28,791 nucleotides of DNA from a virus. The stretch is from positions 1 to 28,791 of the IMG/VR virus record IMGVR_UViG_3300021957_000217, one strand, 5' to 3'. The notes under the pieces are model-generated. The model saw only the letters and a program-made list of their open reading frames with translations, was not told where the DNA came from and made no database searches. Of the stretch, positions 28,739 through 28,791 are shown one piece after another; the stretch's first letter is position 1; each line of letters starts with the position of its first letter. The translations under genes were made by a program, and so were the position numbers.

Positions 28739-28791
28739 AGCGATAGGATGGCTATTCATAGCATATATGGTTATGCAGTTAGGTAAAATAG
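28731..28791 (+). CDS. Small membrane protein, truncated by the window end
   Basis: The ATG overlaps the end of the previous gene by eight bases. The readable start MIKAIGWLFIAYMVMQLGKI is a hydrophobic membrane helix. The rest lies outside the window, so nothing more can be said. Confidence 0.45.
   Translation, partial: MIKAIGWLFIAYMVMQLGKI

Noticed and set aside
1-28791. tRNA genes, CRISPR arrays, insertion sequences, integrase or attachment sites
   Set aside because: None could be recognised by reading. The absence holds only for this window, and a tRNA scan was not possible.

Overview
This window is a large part of a double-stranded DNA tailed-phage (or prophage) genome. All recognised genes lie on the + strand and are very tightly packed. 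The likely host is a bacterium of the phylum Bacteroidota, probably a flavobacterium. The DNA is very AT-rich, starts lack Shine-Dalgarno sequences, and several gaps carry TAnnTTTG elements, the -7 consensus of Bacteroidetes promoters. Many small proteins also look like ones recurring in flavobacterial siphoviruses; that is recognition from memory, not a search. A tape-measure-like protein, frameshifted tail chaperones and no visible sheath gene point to a siphovirus with a long non-contractile tail. No integrase or repressor is seen, but both window ends cut through the genome, so lifestyle cannot be decided.

Layout. Positions 16-5909 form a DNA metabolism and regulation block: RecA-like ATPase, sigma-like protein, two PD-(D/E)XK nuclease candidates, FEN-type 5'-3' exonuclease, an HNH homing endonuclease, a DUF3310 protein, a DnaA domain IV-like protein and many tiny ORFs. 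Most of these genes are linked by ATGA or TAATG stop/start overlaps. A hairpin terminator at 5947-5972 closes the block. Positions 5984-7486 are the terminase pair. Positions 7560-14888 look like tail genes: a chaperone pair expressed by a probable -1 frameshift on nine T, tail-terminator and neck-like proteins, two large tail or baseplate proteins and a tape-measure-like protein. Positions 14924-21343 are mostly head: XkdF-like protease, acidic scaffold, HK97-fold capsid protein, a tail-tube-like protein isolated between two terminators, portal with an extra C-terminal domain, and a connector. Positions 21429-25561 hold host-contact proteins, including a CBM/LamG-like protein and a fibre with YadA-head repeats. 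Positions 25561-26558 are lysis genes (small membrane protein, M15 peptidase, holin). Positions 26727-28791 begin a second early-type block: NinG, small proteins, an SSB-like protein and a truncated gene.

How it works together. The early blocks at both ends supply replication and recombination enzymes. Five sites carry a TTATATATTAAT-like element: four start codons that follow intergenic gaps, and one site in the terminator ahead of the terminase genes. This may be a phage-specific expression signal, perhaps linked to the sigma-like protein. Points most worth a second look are the frameshift with a dual-coded stretch, this shared leader element, a probable short terminated transcript at about 27191-27258, the tail-before-head gene order, and the domain additions on the portal and protease.
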